Below, piece after piece: positions 17,701 through 24,643 of a DNA stretch of 64,000 nt. Every line of letters begins with the position of its first letter. Within the stretch, counting starts at the first letter, position 1. Location of the stretch: NCBI RefSeq assembly GCF_018449525.1, contig NZ_JAAVUS010000014.1, positions 1 through 64,000 of the forward strand, given 5' to 3'. This stretch comes from Bradyrhizobium sp. dw_78 (GTDB taxonomy: Bacteria; Pseudomonadota; Alphaproteobacteria; Rhizobiales; Xanthobacteraceae). The notes below the pieces were generated by a model that saw nothing but the letters and a program-made list of their open reading frames with translations, searched no databases and had not been told where the DNA came from. A program made the position numbers and the translations under genes.

Positions 17701-18297
17701 CACCACGTCCTGGAAGGTGACATCGGCGGCGCTCGACATGGCGACGTCGAGCGCGCGGCCGGCGGGGCTTGCGGGGTCGCGGGCCGCTTCCAGCAGCACC
17801 GCGAGATTGGCGCGCTCCATCATCTCGGCCTGGTCGCGCTCGTCGAGCACCGCGAAATGCGCCGGCACATTGGCCTCGAACGGAAATTGTTGCAGCAGCC
17901 GGGTGCAGAGCGCGTGGATGGTCTGTACTTTAAGGCCGCCCGGCGTCTCCAGCGCGCAGGCGAACAATTCGCGGGCGCGCCGCCGCAACCGCGCATTGGA
18001 GCGCGGCAGGCCGGCCCCGCGGATCGCGGTATCGAGCGCCTCATCGTCGAGCGTGATCCAATGGCCGAGCGTCGAGAATACCCGCTCCGCCATATTGGCC
18101 GCGGCCGCCTTGGTGAAGGTGATGCAGAGGATCTTTTCCGGCGCCACGTCTTCGAGCAGCAGCCGGACCACCCGCTGCACCAGCACATGGGTCTTGCCTG
18201 AACCTGCATTGGCCGAGACGAAGGCCGAGGCGGCGGGATCGGAGGCGCGCGCTTGCGCGGCGCGCACGGCGTCGGGGATCGGGCGTGGCGTTTTCAC
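14797..18297 (-). CDS. addA: ATP-dependent helicase/nuclease subunit AddA
   Basis: Helicase-nuclease half of AddAB, which processes double-strand ends for RecA loading. With the GTG at 18297, inside the addB stop (GTGA), the protein is 1166 aa. UvrD-type motifs are visible: ANAGSGKTHVLVQR (I), ILCITFTKAAAANMAERV (Ia), DHVLIDEAQDTSPRQW (II), GDEKQSIFSFQGADP (III) and VRVMTVHGAKGLEAPVVFL (V). The C-terminal PD-(D/E)XK nuclease has the DFKTNH core. The frame is open upstream to 18381, but that stretch lies over addB. Confidence 0.95.
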   Translation of the reverse strand: MKTPRPIPDAVRAAQARASDPAASAFVSANAGSGKTHVLVQRVVRLLLEDVAPEKILCITFTKAAAANMAERVFSTLGHWITLDDEALDTAIRGAGLPRSNARLRRRARELFACALETPGGLKVQTIHALCTRLLQQFPFEANVPAHFAVLDERDQAEMMERANLAVLLEAARDPASPAGRALDVAMSSAADVTFQDVVREACLSRDHFMAWTDAAGSADTAAAQLSAALGVDASESIEDIERMIVDGPYVRRSGWEEIAAILGTGSKSDQDQAARLRDALAFTGAAQVDAYLSVFLTDTDHTPRKSVLTKSFARDNPTIGRLIEAEILRLDPLIEKRRALAIRDRTQALLSVATAAAANYRREKRERGLLDYDDLIDKTLDMLDGGASAWVHYKLDRGVDHVLIDEAQDTSPRQWGIVAHLISEFTSGAGARDDIVRTIFAVGDEKQSIFSFQGADPHEFDARRRALKKKFEDAGLKFDPVSFTYSFRSGPAILQSVDHVFRDEAIYRSIHAENAYPVHEAMADAGPSLIELWELAKADGRQDIEGWRAPFDGVAATSPEVKLARRIQAEIKRLVDSGAMTGHAGQRRPLRFGDILVLVRRRGSAFDAVIQALKHADIPVAGADRLKLTEHIAIIDLMNLADALLLPQDDLALAVALKSPLFGLTDDDLFTLAWQRKGSLREALGQHGATSDRFRETLARLERCERRFTDETPFAFHAWLLGGDGGRERILKRLGPEATDALDEFLELALGYERKAPASLQGFMAWLRAADTEVKRDMEISRDEVRVMTVHGAKGLEAPVVFLVDTTTSPSDTQRRRLVHLPPGNGAPRGPGVVVWAGRKAEDPAAVAAARAAMIGETEDEYRRLLYVAMTRAADRLVVGGCMPGNANKVRDLSWYDLIAKGLDKSGLHVQELETADGKVTRYSRPEDTVTEIAATQTQTPAPPAAWPSWLRIPVPAETFSSHLLRPSGADDEGHRVRTGESIQERARALQRGSLVHRLLQSLPDVPGERRRDAALNYLSRNAGGWTEDERAALAKGVHVLIEDPRFAAVFAPGSRAEVSIVGRLERPGRPPALVSGQIDRLVVTPGEVLIVDFKTNHAPPGAPEEAPAAYVRQLALYRAVLRKLYPQRAVRAALLWTETPELMEISSPALDTELASLGAGGDRA

Positions 18298-21200
18298 CGT
18301 TCTTCCGATCCCGAGTTGCCGGCCGCGGACCACTCCTTGATCCGGGCGAGGTCGTCGTAACTGCCGTAACGGTTGGCCCACATCGGCAGGTTCAGCGATT
18401 TGTAAGGCTCGCTTTCGTTTTCGAATTTGCGGATCAGCGCCTCGAGCTGCTGCCGCGCATAGCTGGCGGCATCGTCGGGGGATTGCGGCTGATCGCTCTT
18501 GTTGACCTTCAATTGCAGCGGCTTGTGCTCGCCCGGCGGATTATTGCCGCTGAGCCTGATATAGCCGATCTCGCTGACTGAACTGTTCGCCGGAATATTT
18601 TCGAAGCCGCCTTCGCGCAGGATCGCCGCCTCCAGCGTGAGCTGTGGCGACAGCCCCATGCGCACCTGCTTGCCGGAGGGCGGCAGTCCGGTCTTGTAGT
18701 CGAGGATCACGTAGCTTCCGTCCGTCAGGCGCTCGATCCGGTCGGCCCGGGCCGACAGGATGAAGATCCGCTCGTCGTCGAGATGGACCGGGATTTTGCC
18801 CTGAATCTCGGCGTCGATGCCGCCGATCTGGCCGCGCCGGGCGATTTCCCAACTCGCGAACCAGGCCGCGATGCGCTGGAAGCGCGGCCACCACAGCGCG
18901 CGCGCCTCGGGGCGTTCCATCAGCGGCGCAAACCATTTTTCACCGATCTGGCGCAGCGCGCGCGCCGGATCATCAGGCAGCGCGTGCGCGAAGGTCTGGG
19001 TGAATTCGCCGAGCGCCTCGTGGATCGCCGAGCCGCGGTCGGCCGCCGACAACGGCATATCGACGGGATCGAGCGGAACAAGCCGCAGGATATGTCGCGC
19101 ATAGATCGTATAGGGATCGCGCAGCCAGTCCTCGATCGCGGTGACCGACAATTTCAACGGCCGCGCCGCGCGGGGCGGCCTCGGTTCGGGCTGCGGGACC
19201 GGCTCGACCTTGTCCGGCCGGTCGAGCTCCGCGGCAAAGCGCATATAATCTTCGCCGGCGGATTTTGCGGCTTTCCAGCGCTCATCGCCGGCGACAGCCT
19301 CCAGCCGGTGCAGGAATCGCGAGGCCACCGCGGGCGCGCCGGCCATTTTCGCGGCGTGGCTGAGGATCACCTCCTCATGGCCGAGCAATTGCGCGAAGTC
19401 ATGCGCCGAAAGACCGATGCGGCGTTCCGGCAGATCGAGGCCGAGCGCGTGCCGCATCGGCCGGCTCAGCCACGGATCGATCCGCGGCGCCGGGGGCCAG
19501 ACGCCTTCGACCAGCCCGCCCAGGATGACGCGGTCGGATTGCGTCAGGCGCGCCTCCAGCGGACCATAGATCCGCAGGCTGGCTTCGGCGGCTTCCGGTC
19601 GCCGCACCACGCGGTCGCCAAAGGCGGTCTGGAAGATCTGGGGGTAGTCGGCGAGCGGCACCATCAGGCCGCTTGGCGTCCGTTCGCCGAGCAGATCGTC
19701 GAACGCCGAAGTAAGCGCCAGCCCCTCATGGCCCTCGAAGGCCAAGGCCACGCCGTCCTGATCGCGCGACAATTCCATCAAGACGTCGCGATGGCGCTCG
19801 GCGAGATCGGCGAAATCATGCGGCCTTGATGCAGCAAGGCGCTCGAGCGGGGCCAGCGCCGCCTGCAATGACCCGATCAGCTCCTGGACTTGATCGAGCT
19901 CGTCGTGGTCAAGCCTGGTCCGCGGTTCCGAATGATGCAGCGAACAGTTCTCGCCGCGTTGCAGTTTTGCAAGCTCGGTACGGAAGCGGTCGAAATCCCG
20001 CGCAAGGCCGGTGCTTCCGGCTTGCGGCCGCGTGCCGCGCAGCAGCGCCAGTTCCAGCGCCTCGACGGTATGCTTGAGCGGGCGCGGGGCGCGGCCGAGC
20101 CGGCATAGCGGATGTTTCAGCAGCGCCAGCAGCGTCGGCGGCTCCAGCTGCCGCGCCACGGTGGCGGCGGCGAGCCGTGCAAAGACGCCCACGGGAGTGT
20201 CCATCAACGCATCGCCGCCGGAATCATCGAATGCCAGATTCCAGCGGCCCAGCGCCGCCATGACCCGCCGCGCCAGCGCGCGATCGGGCGTGACCAAGGC
20301 GGCCGATTTGTTGAGATGCCGCGCCTCGCGCATCGCGACCGCGATCGCCAGCGCCTCCATTTCCGGATTGGCCGCTTCGATCACGGCAAGGCCGGTCATG
20401 CCGCGCGCGATCTTTCCGATGATGTCGGGCTCGGTCAGCCGTTGCTGCCAATGCGCGGTTGCGTTCGAGGGCCGCATCGCTTCGGATGCCAGCACATCGC
20501 GTCCTTTCGGCGCGGTCGTGCCCAGGGTTTCGACGTCGCTGCGCTTCAGGCCAAACCGTTGCAGCAGCGCGTGCATGGCGAATTGCGGATGGTTGGACGC
20601 GGGCGGCGCGGTGAACTGGCCCGCCGCGTTGCGGGTGCCGCCGATCAACTGCCAGGCCTCGTCGTCGAGATCGGTATCGAGCCCCGGCAGCACCACTGCG
20701 CCGTGCGGCAAGGCCGCGACGGCATGGAGGAATTTTGCCGTCGCCGGCATCGAGCCGGTCGAGCCCGCCGCGATCACCGGACCGTCGTGATGGGCGCCGA
20801 GTCGTGCGGTTTCCGCCTCGATCAACTGATCGCGGCGCGTCGCCGGTTCGATCTTGCCGCGTTCGGCGAGGATCGCGGGCCAGGTATCGCGGGCGACAGT
20901 GAGGAATTGCAGCGTGAGCTGCCAATAGCGGTCGAGCGCGTCCGGCACCAGCCCGTCGAGCGCGCGCCAGTCGACCTTGCGCGTGACCATGTCGTCCATC
21001 AGCCGCGCCAGATCGTCCGCCAGCGCGAGCGTAGAATCCGGACCGCCGATGACCAGCGGAGCCTGGGCGGGATCGCCGGGCCTGAGTTGCTTCGCCCACA
21101 ATGCGATCAATTGCGCCAGCAGCAGGCGGCGCTGCAACCCATCCATCGCCGGCGGAATTTCCAGCGCGGCCCATCCGGGAGACGCGGCCTGCGCGAAGGC

Positions 21201-21449
21201 CAGTTCGTCTTCGTCGATGTCGCCGAGCGCGACGATGCGCGGCAGCACCGCGGCGTCGGTCTTCAGCTCATCGAGGAAGATTTCCCGCGCCATGCGCCCG
21301 GCGCGCCGGGTCGGCAGATAAAGCGTCGCCTGCGCCAGCCGCTCCGGATTGGCGCGGGCCTCGAAGCCCCCGACCAGCCTGCCGTCGATCAGCGCCGCGA
21401 TAACGGTGCGTAGGAACGGTGCCGAGAGGGGAACGCTGAAAACGCGCAT
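18294..21449 (-). CDS. addB: Double-strand break repair protein AddB
   Basis: Partner of AddA, 1051 aa, alphaproteobacterial type. The N-terminal region has an inactivated-helicase look (LYLPTRRAGRMAREIFLDEL instead of a Walker A). The C-terminal nuclease domain starts near KLSVTAIEDWLRDPYTIYAR and has YVILDYKTG as its active-site strand. The cysteines that form the iron-sulfur cluster in Firmicutes AddB are not seen around the nuclease core. Two genes upstream on the same strand are the murU-like transferase and the PilZ gene; addA overlaps by 4 nt. Confidence 0.93.
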   Translation of the reverse strand: MRVFSVPLSAPFLRTVIAALIDGRLVGGFEARANPERLAQATLYLPTRRAGRMAREIFLDELKTDAAVLPRIVALGDIDEDELAFAQAASPGWAALEIPPAMDGLQRRLLLAQLIALWAKQLRPGDPAQAPLVIGGPDSTLALADDLARLMDDMVTRKVDWRALDGLVPDALDRYWQLTLQFLTVARDTWPAILAERGKIEPATRRDQLIEAETARLGAHHDGPVIAAGSTGSMPATAKFLHAVAALPHGAVVLPGLDTDLDDEAWQLIGGTRNAAGQFTAPPASNHPQFAMHALLQRFGLKRSDVETLGTTAPKGRDVLASEAMRPSNATAHWQQRLTEPDIIGKIARGMTGLAVIEAANPEMEALAIAVAMREARHLNKSAALVTPDRALARRVMAALGRWNLAFDDSGGDALMDTPVGVFARLAAATVARQLEPPTLLALLKHPLCRLGRAPRPLKHTVEALELALLRGTRPQAGSTGLARDFDRFRTELAKLQRGENCSLHHSEPRTRLDHDELDQVQELIGSLQAALAPLERLAASRPHDFADLAERHRDVLMELSRDQDGVALAFEGHEGLALTSAFDDLLGERTPSGLMVPLADYPQIFQTAFGDRVVRRPEAAEASLRIYGPLEARLTQSDRVILGGLVEGVWPPAPRIDPWLSRPMRHALGLDLPERRIGLSAHDFAQLLGHEEVILSHAAKMAGAPAVASRFLHRLEAVAGDERWKAAKSAGEDYMRFAAELDRPDKVEPVPQPEPRPPRAARPLKLSVTAIEDWLRDPYTIYARHILRLVPLDPVDMPLSAADRGSAIHEALGEFTQTFAHALPDDPARALRQIGEKWFAPLMERPEARALWWPRFQRIAAWFASWEIARRGQIGGIDAEIQGKIPVHLDDERIFILSARADRIERLTDGSYVILDYKTGLPPSGKQVRMGLSPQLTLEAAILREGGFENIPANSSVSEIGYIRLSGNNPPGEHKPLQLKVNKSDQPQSPDDAASYARQQLEALIRKFENESEPYKSLNLPMWANRYGSYDDLARIKEWSAAGNSGSEER

Positions 21450-21523
21450 GGGCTTCCTGATTCGCGGGATCAGGCGGCATCATGGCATGGGTGGAGAAAA
21501 GGGGGGAGTCGTTGGACTCTCAC

Positions 21524-21603
21524 CGTCATTCCGGGGCGATGCAGCGCATCGAACCCGGAATCTCGAGATTCCGGATCGTCGCTTCGCGTCGTCCGGAATG
21601 ACG
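21524..21603. repeat. Dispersed palindromic repeat, CGTCATTCCGGGG family
   Basis: Ends CGTCATTCCGGGG and CCGGAATGACG are inverted, as at 4276-4399. The core is a perfect 20-bp palindrome at 21555-21574 (CCGGAATCTCGAGATTCCGG), different from that of the first copy. It occupies most of the gap between addB and the transferase gene. Confidence 0.8.
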
Positions 21604-21623
21604 ATGGCTTTTACGCGTGAAAC

Positions 21624-22346
21624 TTAAGCGACGCTTTCCAGGAACGCCTCTTCCGCGGCATGGACCGCATCGGGGGTTCCGACATGCATCCAGACGCCGT
21701 CGAGCCGCAGGCCGAACAGCCGCTCCTGCTCATTGGCGAGGTCGAACATCCGGGTCAGCGAAAATTCGCCTTTGGGCGCATCGGCGAACAGCGACGGCGA
21801 CATGATCGCCGCGCCCGCATAGACGAATGGAACCACCTGATGCTCCTTGCGCTTGCGCAGGGCGCCGTCGGGCAGCATGGCGTAGTCGCCGCGGCCGCCA
21901 TAGCCGATGCTGCTGATGGTCGGCGCCATCAAGAGCAGGATATCCATCCGCGCCGGATCGAAGGTCTCGGCCAGGCGCGTCAGGTTGGGCCGCACGCCGT
22001 CGATCCACATCGTGTCGGAATTGACATGAAAAAACGGCGCGTCGCCGAGTAAAGGCAGCGCCTTGACGACGCCGCCGCCGGTGCCGAGCACGGCGTCACG
22101 CTCGTCGGAAATGATCACGCGAGGCCGCGTTCGTCCCGCGACATGGTCGATGATCTGGTCAGGCAAATAATGCACGTTGACGATGGCTTCATCGACGCCG
22201 GCGTCGGCGAGCTTGTCGAGCACATGATCGAGCAGCGTTCTTCCCGCGACGCTGACCAGCGGCTTCGGCATATGGTCGGTCAAGGGGCGCATACGCAGGC
22301 CGAGGCCGGCGGCGAGGACCATGGCTTTGCTGGGATGTACGGACAT
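21624..22346 (-). CDS. murU: Sugar-1-phosphate nucleotidyltransferase, probable MurU (MurNAc-1-P uridylyltransferase)
   Basis: 240-aa nucleotidyltransferase: MVLAAGLGLRMRPLTDHMPKP is the nucleotide-binding/catalytic loop, GTGGGVVKALPLL the next, and VNSDTMW holds the metal-binding Asp. The call as MurU rather than a generic mannose-1-phosphate guanylyltransferase rests on context: two genes upstream, an AmgK-type kinase domain is fused to TsaE. AmgK and MurU act in sequence in the peptidoglycan salvage route known from Pseudomonas (MurNAc to MurNAc-1-P to UDP-MurNAc). Substrate specificity cannot be read from sequence alone. Confidence 0.78.
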   Translation of the reverse strand: MSVHPSKAMVLAAGLGLRMRPLTDHMPKPLVSVAGRTLLDHVLDKLADAGVDEAIVNVHYLPDQIIDHVAGRTRPRVIISDERDAVLGTGGGVVKALPLLGDAPFFHVNSDTMWIDGVRPNLTRLAETFDPARMDILLLMAPTISSIGYGGRGDYAMLPDGALRKRKEHQVVPFVYAGAAIMSPSLFADAPKGEFSLTRMFDLANEQERLFGLRLDGVWMHVGTPDAVHAAEEAFLESVA

Positions 22347-22544
22347 TTCGGGGATTTCTACGGCCGTTGTTCAAGCGCCCGATCGGCGCCGGGGTGGATA
22401 CCGTGGGTCAGGATACGCACGCACAGGCTGGCAAAGCACCGCGGATCATATCACCGCCATCCTGCGCCGCATCGGTACTTCACGCCATAACCGCCCGACA
22501 TGACGATTATGCGACCGGAACGGGACATTAAAACGAGGCGCGGC

Positions 22545-22868
22545 TCAGATTTCCGCATCCATATCCACGGCGCGGGTGTTTCTTTTCTTCTTGTCGCCCT
22601 GCTTGAGGAAATTGACGCCGATCTGGTCGCCATTGACCCAGGACAGCTCGCAGCGGCGGTAGGCGAGTCCCGTGGACGAGAGCAGCAGGAAAAACTCCTT
22701 CAGATGCAGCCCCTCGACCGAGCCTTCGACCGTGAGTTTGGCGCCGGTCTCGGAGACGTCTTCCATCTTGCAATCGCGCCGCCAGGTGCCGTCGATGCCC
22801 ATCATCTGCGCGGGGATGCCGCGCTCGAAGGTGACGCGTTCACCTTTCTGCCGCTCCGCAGCCGCCAT
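22545..22868 (-). CDS. PilZ domain protein
   Basis: 107 aa, single PilZ-like beta-barrel. The segment CKMEDVSETGAKLTVEG matches the D/N-x-S-x-x-G half of the c-di-GMP motif, but the N-terminal RxxxR half is poor (ERVTFERGIPAQ), so nucleotide binding is uncertain. The C-terminus is basic (KQGDKKKRNTRAVD). It sits between the kinase fusion and the transferase in the same orientation; a link to cell-wall salvage is not established. Confidence 0.75.
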   Translation of the reverse strand: MAAAERQKGERVTFERGIPAQMMGIDGTWRRDCKMEDVSETGAKLTVEGSVEGLHLKEFFLLLSSTGLAYRRCELSWVNGDQIGVNFLKQGDKKKRNTRAVDMDAEI

Positions 22869-22982
22869 GATTTCGCTCCGTCATCAAGCCCACGCCCTGC
22901 GTCTCGGACCGAAGGGTCGCCACAAGATAGAGGGACAGTGGCTAATAAGCGGTAAATCGAGGGTAACGATCCTGAGCCCAAC

Positions 22983-23087
22983 GCTATAGCGTTTTCGAGC
23001 GAAGCGGATCCCGGTTCGCGTGAAGAAAACACGTCTAAACAAAATGTTAGAGCCTGGTTCTGATTCAATCAGAACCGATAGGGCTCT
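22983..23087 (-). repeat. Dispersed repeat with terminal hairpin (second copy at 35591)
   Basis: Read on the minus strand it starts with a GGTTCTGATT/AATCAGAACC hairpin followed by a tail that reads TTTTCTTCACGCGAACCGG and then CGCTTCGCTCGAAAACGCTA. The element at 35591-35691 has the same order and roughly 80% identity by eye. Here it lies in the 245-bp gap upstream of the PilZ gene. Confidence 0.75.
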
Positions 23088-23113
23088 TGCATCGGACAAA
23101 ACCGAATCGGATT

Positions 23114-24643
23114 TCAGGCGATCGGCGGGGGGACATGGGCGGCATACCATGCCCGAAACCGTGCCAGCGCCGGGTGGGCCAGTGAACGATTGAGGTAGGT
23201 CCAGATGCGCGGCTGATGGCGCAGATATTGTGGCTTGCCGTCGCGCCGGTTGAGCCGGGCAAAGGTGCCGAGCAGCCGCGTGTTCCGCTGCGCCGACATG
23301 ATCGCATAGAGTTCGGCGAAGCGAGCGGGGTCGAAGGCGCTGTCGGCGGCAAGCTGCGTCTTGATGTAGCGCGTCAATAGCGCCAGCTCGATCTGTTCGG
23401 GCACGTCGATCCGTGCATCCTGCAGCAGCGACACCAGGTCATAGGCTCCCGGTCCAAGCACGGCGTCCTGGAAATCGATGACGCCGACTTTCGCGATATC
23501 GCGCCGCTCTCCAAGCCAGATCAGGTTGGGCGAATGAAAGTCGCGCATCACCCAGGTCTTTGCGGCGGGTTCGGCGAGGGAGCTGTCGAGCAGATCGCGC
23601 CACATCGCGACGAACTGCGCGCGGGCCTCGTCGGGCAGGTCTGCCCCGCGGTCGGGCAGGTACCATTCCGGCATCAGCCCGATTTCGACCAGCATGGCGT
23701 CGGTGTCGAAGGCGGGAATGGCGTAGTCGTTCTGCGGGGGCAGCGGCAGCATCGTGGGCAAGGGCAGGCGATGCAGCGCGGCCAGCATGTCGACCGCAAC
23801 CTGGTAGCGCTCGGCGATCGGCGAGGGCGGGCTGCCCTCGATGAAGCCTTCGCTGCCGAAATCCTCGGTGATCAGGAATCCTTCGGCGAGATCGGCGTGA
23901 TGGATCGCCGGCGCGGAGAAGCCGCGTTCGCGCAAGCCATTGGCGATGGCGACGAACGGCCTGACGTCCTCGGCCAGATGTACCGCGGCGCTGTAGGATT
24001 GGCCGTGATAGATCGCGGGTCCGTCGGGCCGCCGCGGTGAATTCATCAGGATGACCGCGTTGTCGTCGCGGAACAGCCGCGCATAGGACCGCGTCGAAGC
24101 GTCACCGGCCATGCGCCGGCGCCCGGCGTCGGCGTAGCCGGCGTCGGTCAGGAACTGGCGCAGCGCCTGCAATCGTCTCACTTGCGCGGCGGCCTTGCCG
24201 TGGCCGGTGATTTCGGCGGCGCGGGCAGCCGATCCCAGCGCCGGCCGGTGGCTGAGCGCGATGTCGATGCGGTCGGCCGGCAGCACGTCGGACGCGCGCT
24301 CCGGCCATTCGATCAGCGCCACGGTGCCCTCCGGCAGCGGCGACAGCCCGATCTCTTCCAGTTCCGCGGGATCGTTGATGCGGTAGAGATCCGCATGAAC
24401 CAGCGGAAACGGCGGCAGATCGTAGGTCTGCGCAAGCGTGAAGGTCGGGCTCGGCACTTCCAGTCCGTCGTCGCCGGCGAGATAGCGGATGATCGAGCGC
24501 GCCGCGGTCGTCTTGCCGGCGCCGAGATCGCCCGACAGCGTGATGAGGTCGCCGGGACCGATCAAGAGCGCCAGATCGGCCATCAGATGCGCGGTGGCGG
24601 CCTCATTCGCCAGCGCAACCGAGAATACGGCGGGACCGGTCAT
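23114..24643 (-). CDS. Fusion of TsaE (t6A ATPase) and AmgK-type sugar kinase
   Basis: 509 aa from the ATG at 24643, which overlaps the histidine kinase stop (ATGA). Residues 1 to about 150 are TsaE, the ATPase that supports threonylcarbamoyl-adenosine formation in tRNA: Walker A GDLGAGKTT (38-46), then VPSPTFTLAQTYD and YRINDPAELEEIGL. The remainder is an APH-fold phosphotransferase with the catalytic MRDFHSPNLIWL loop and metal-binding GVIDFQDAVLGPGAYDL, matching the MurNAc/GlcNAc 1-kinase AmgK. The murU-like gene nearby completes the salvage pair. The two activities have no known functional link. Confidence 0.88.
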   Translation of the reverse strand: MTGPAVFSVALANEAATAHLMADLALLIGPGDLITLSGDLGAGKTTAARSIIRYLAGDDGLEVPSPTFTLAQTYDLPPFPLVHADLYRINDPAELEEIGLSPLPEGTVALIEWPERASDVLPADRIDIALSHRPALGSAARAAEITGHGKAAAQVRRLQALRQFLTDAGYADAGRRRMAGDASTRSYARLFRDDNAVILMNSPRRPDGPAIYHGQSYSAAVHLAEDVRPFVAIANGLRERGFSAPAIHHADLAEGFLITEDFGSEGFIEGSPPSPIAERYQVAVDMLAALHRLPLPTMLPLPPQNDYAIPAFDTDAMLVEIGLMPEWYLPDRGADLPDEARAQFVAMWRDLLDSSLAEPAAKTWVMRDFHSPNLIWLGERRDIAKVGVIDFQDAVLGPGAYDLVSLLQDARIDVPEQIELALLTRYIKTQLAADSAFDPARFAELYAIMSAQRNTRLLGTFARLNRRDGKPQYLRHQPRIWTYLNRSLAHPALARFRAWYAAHVPPPIA

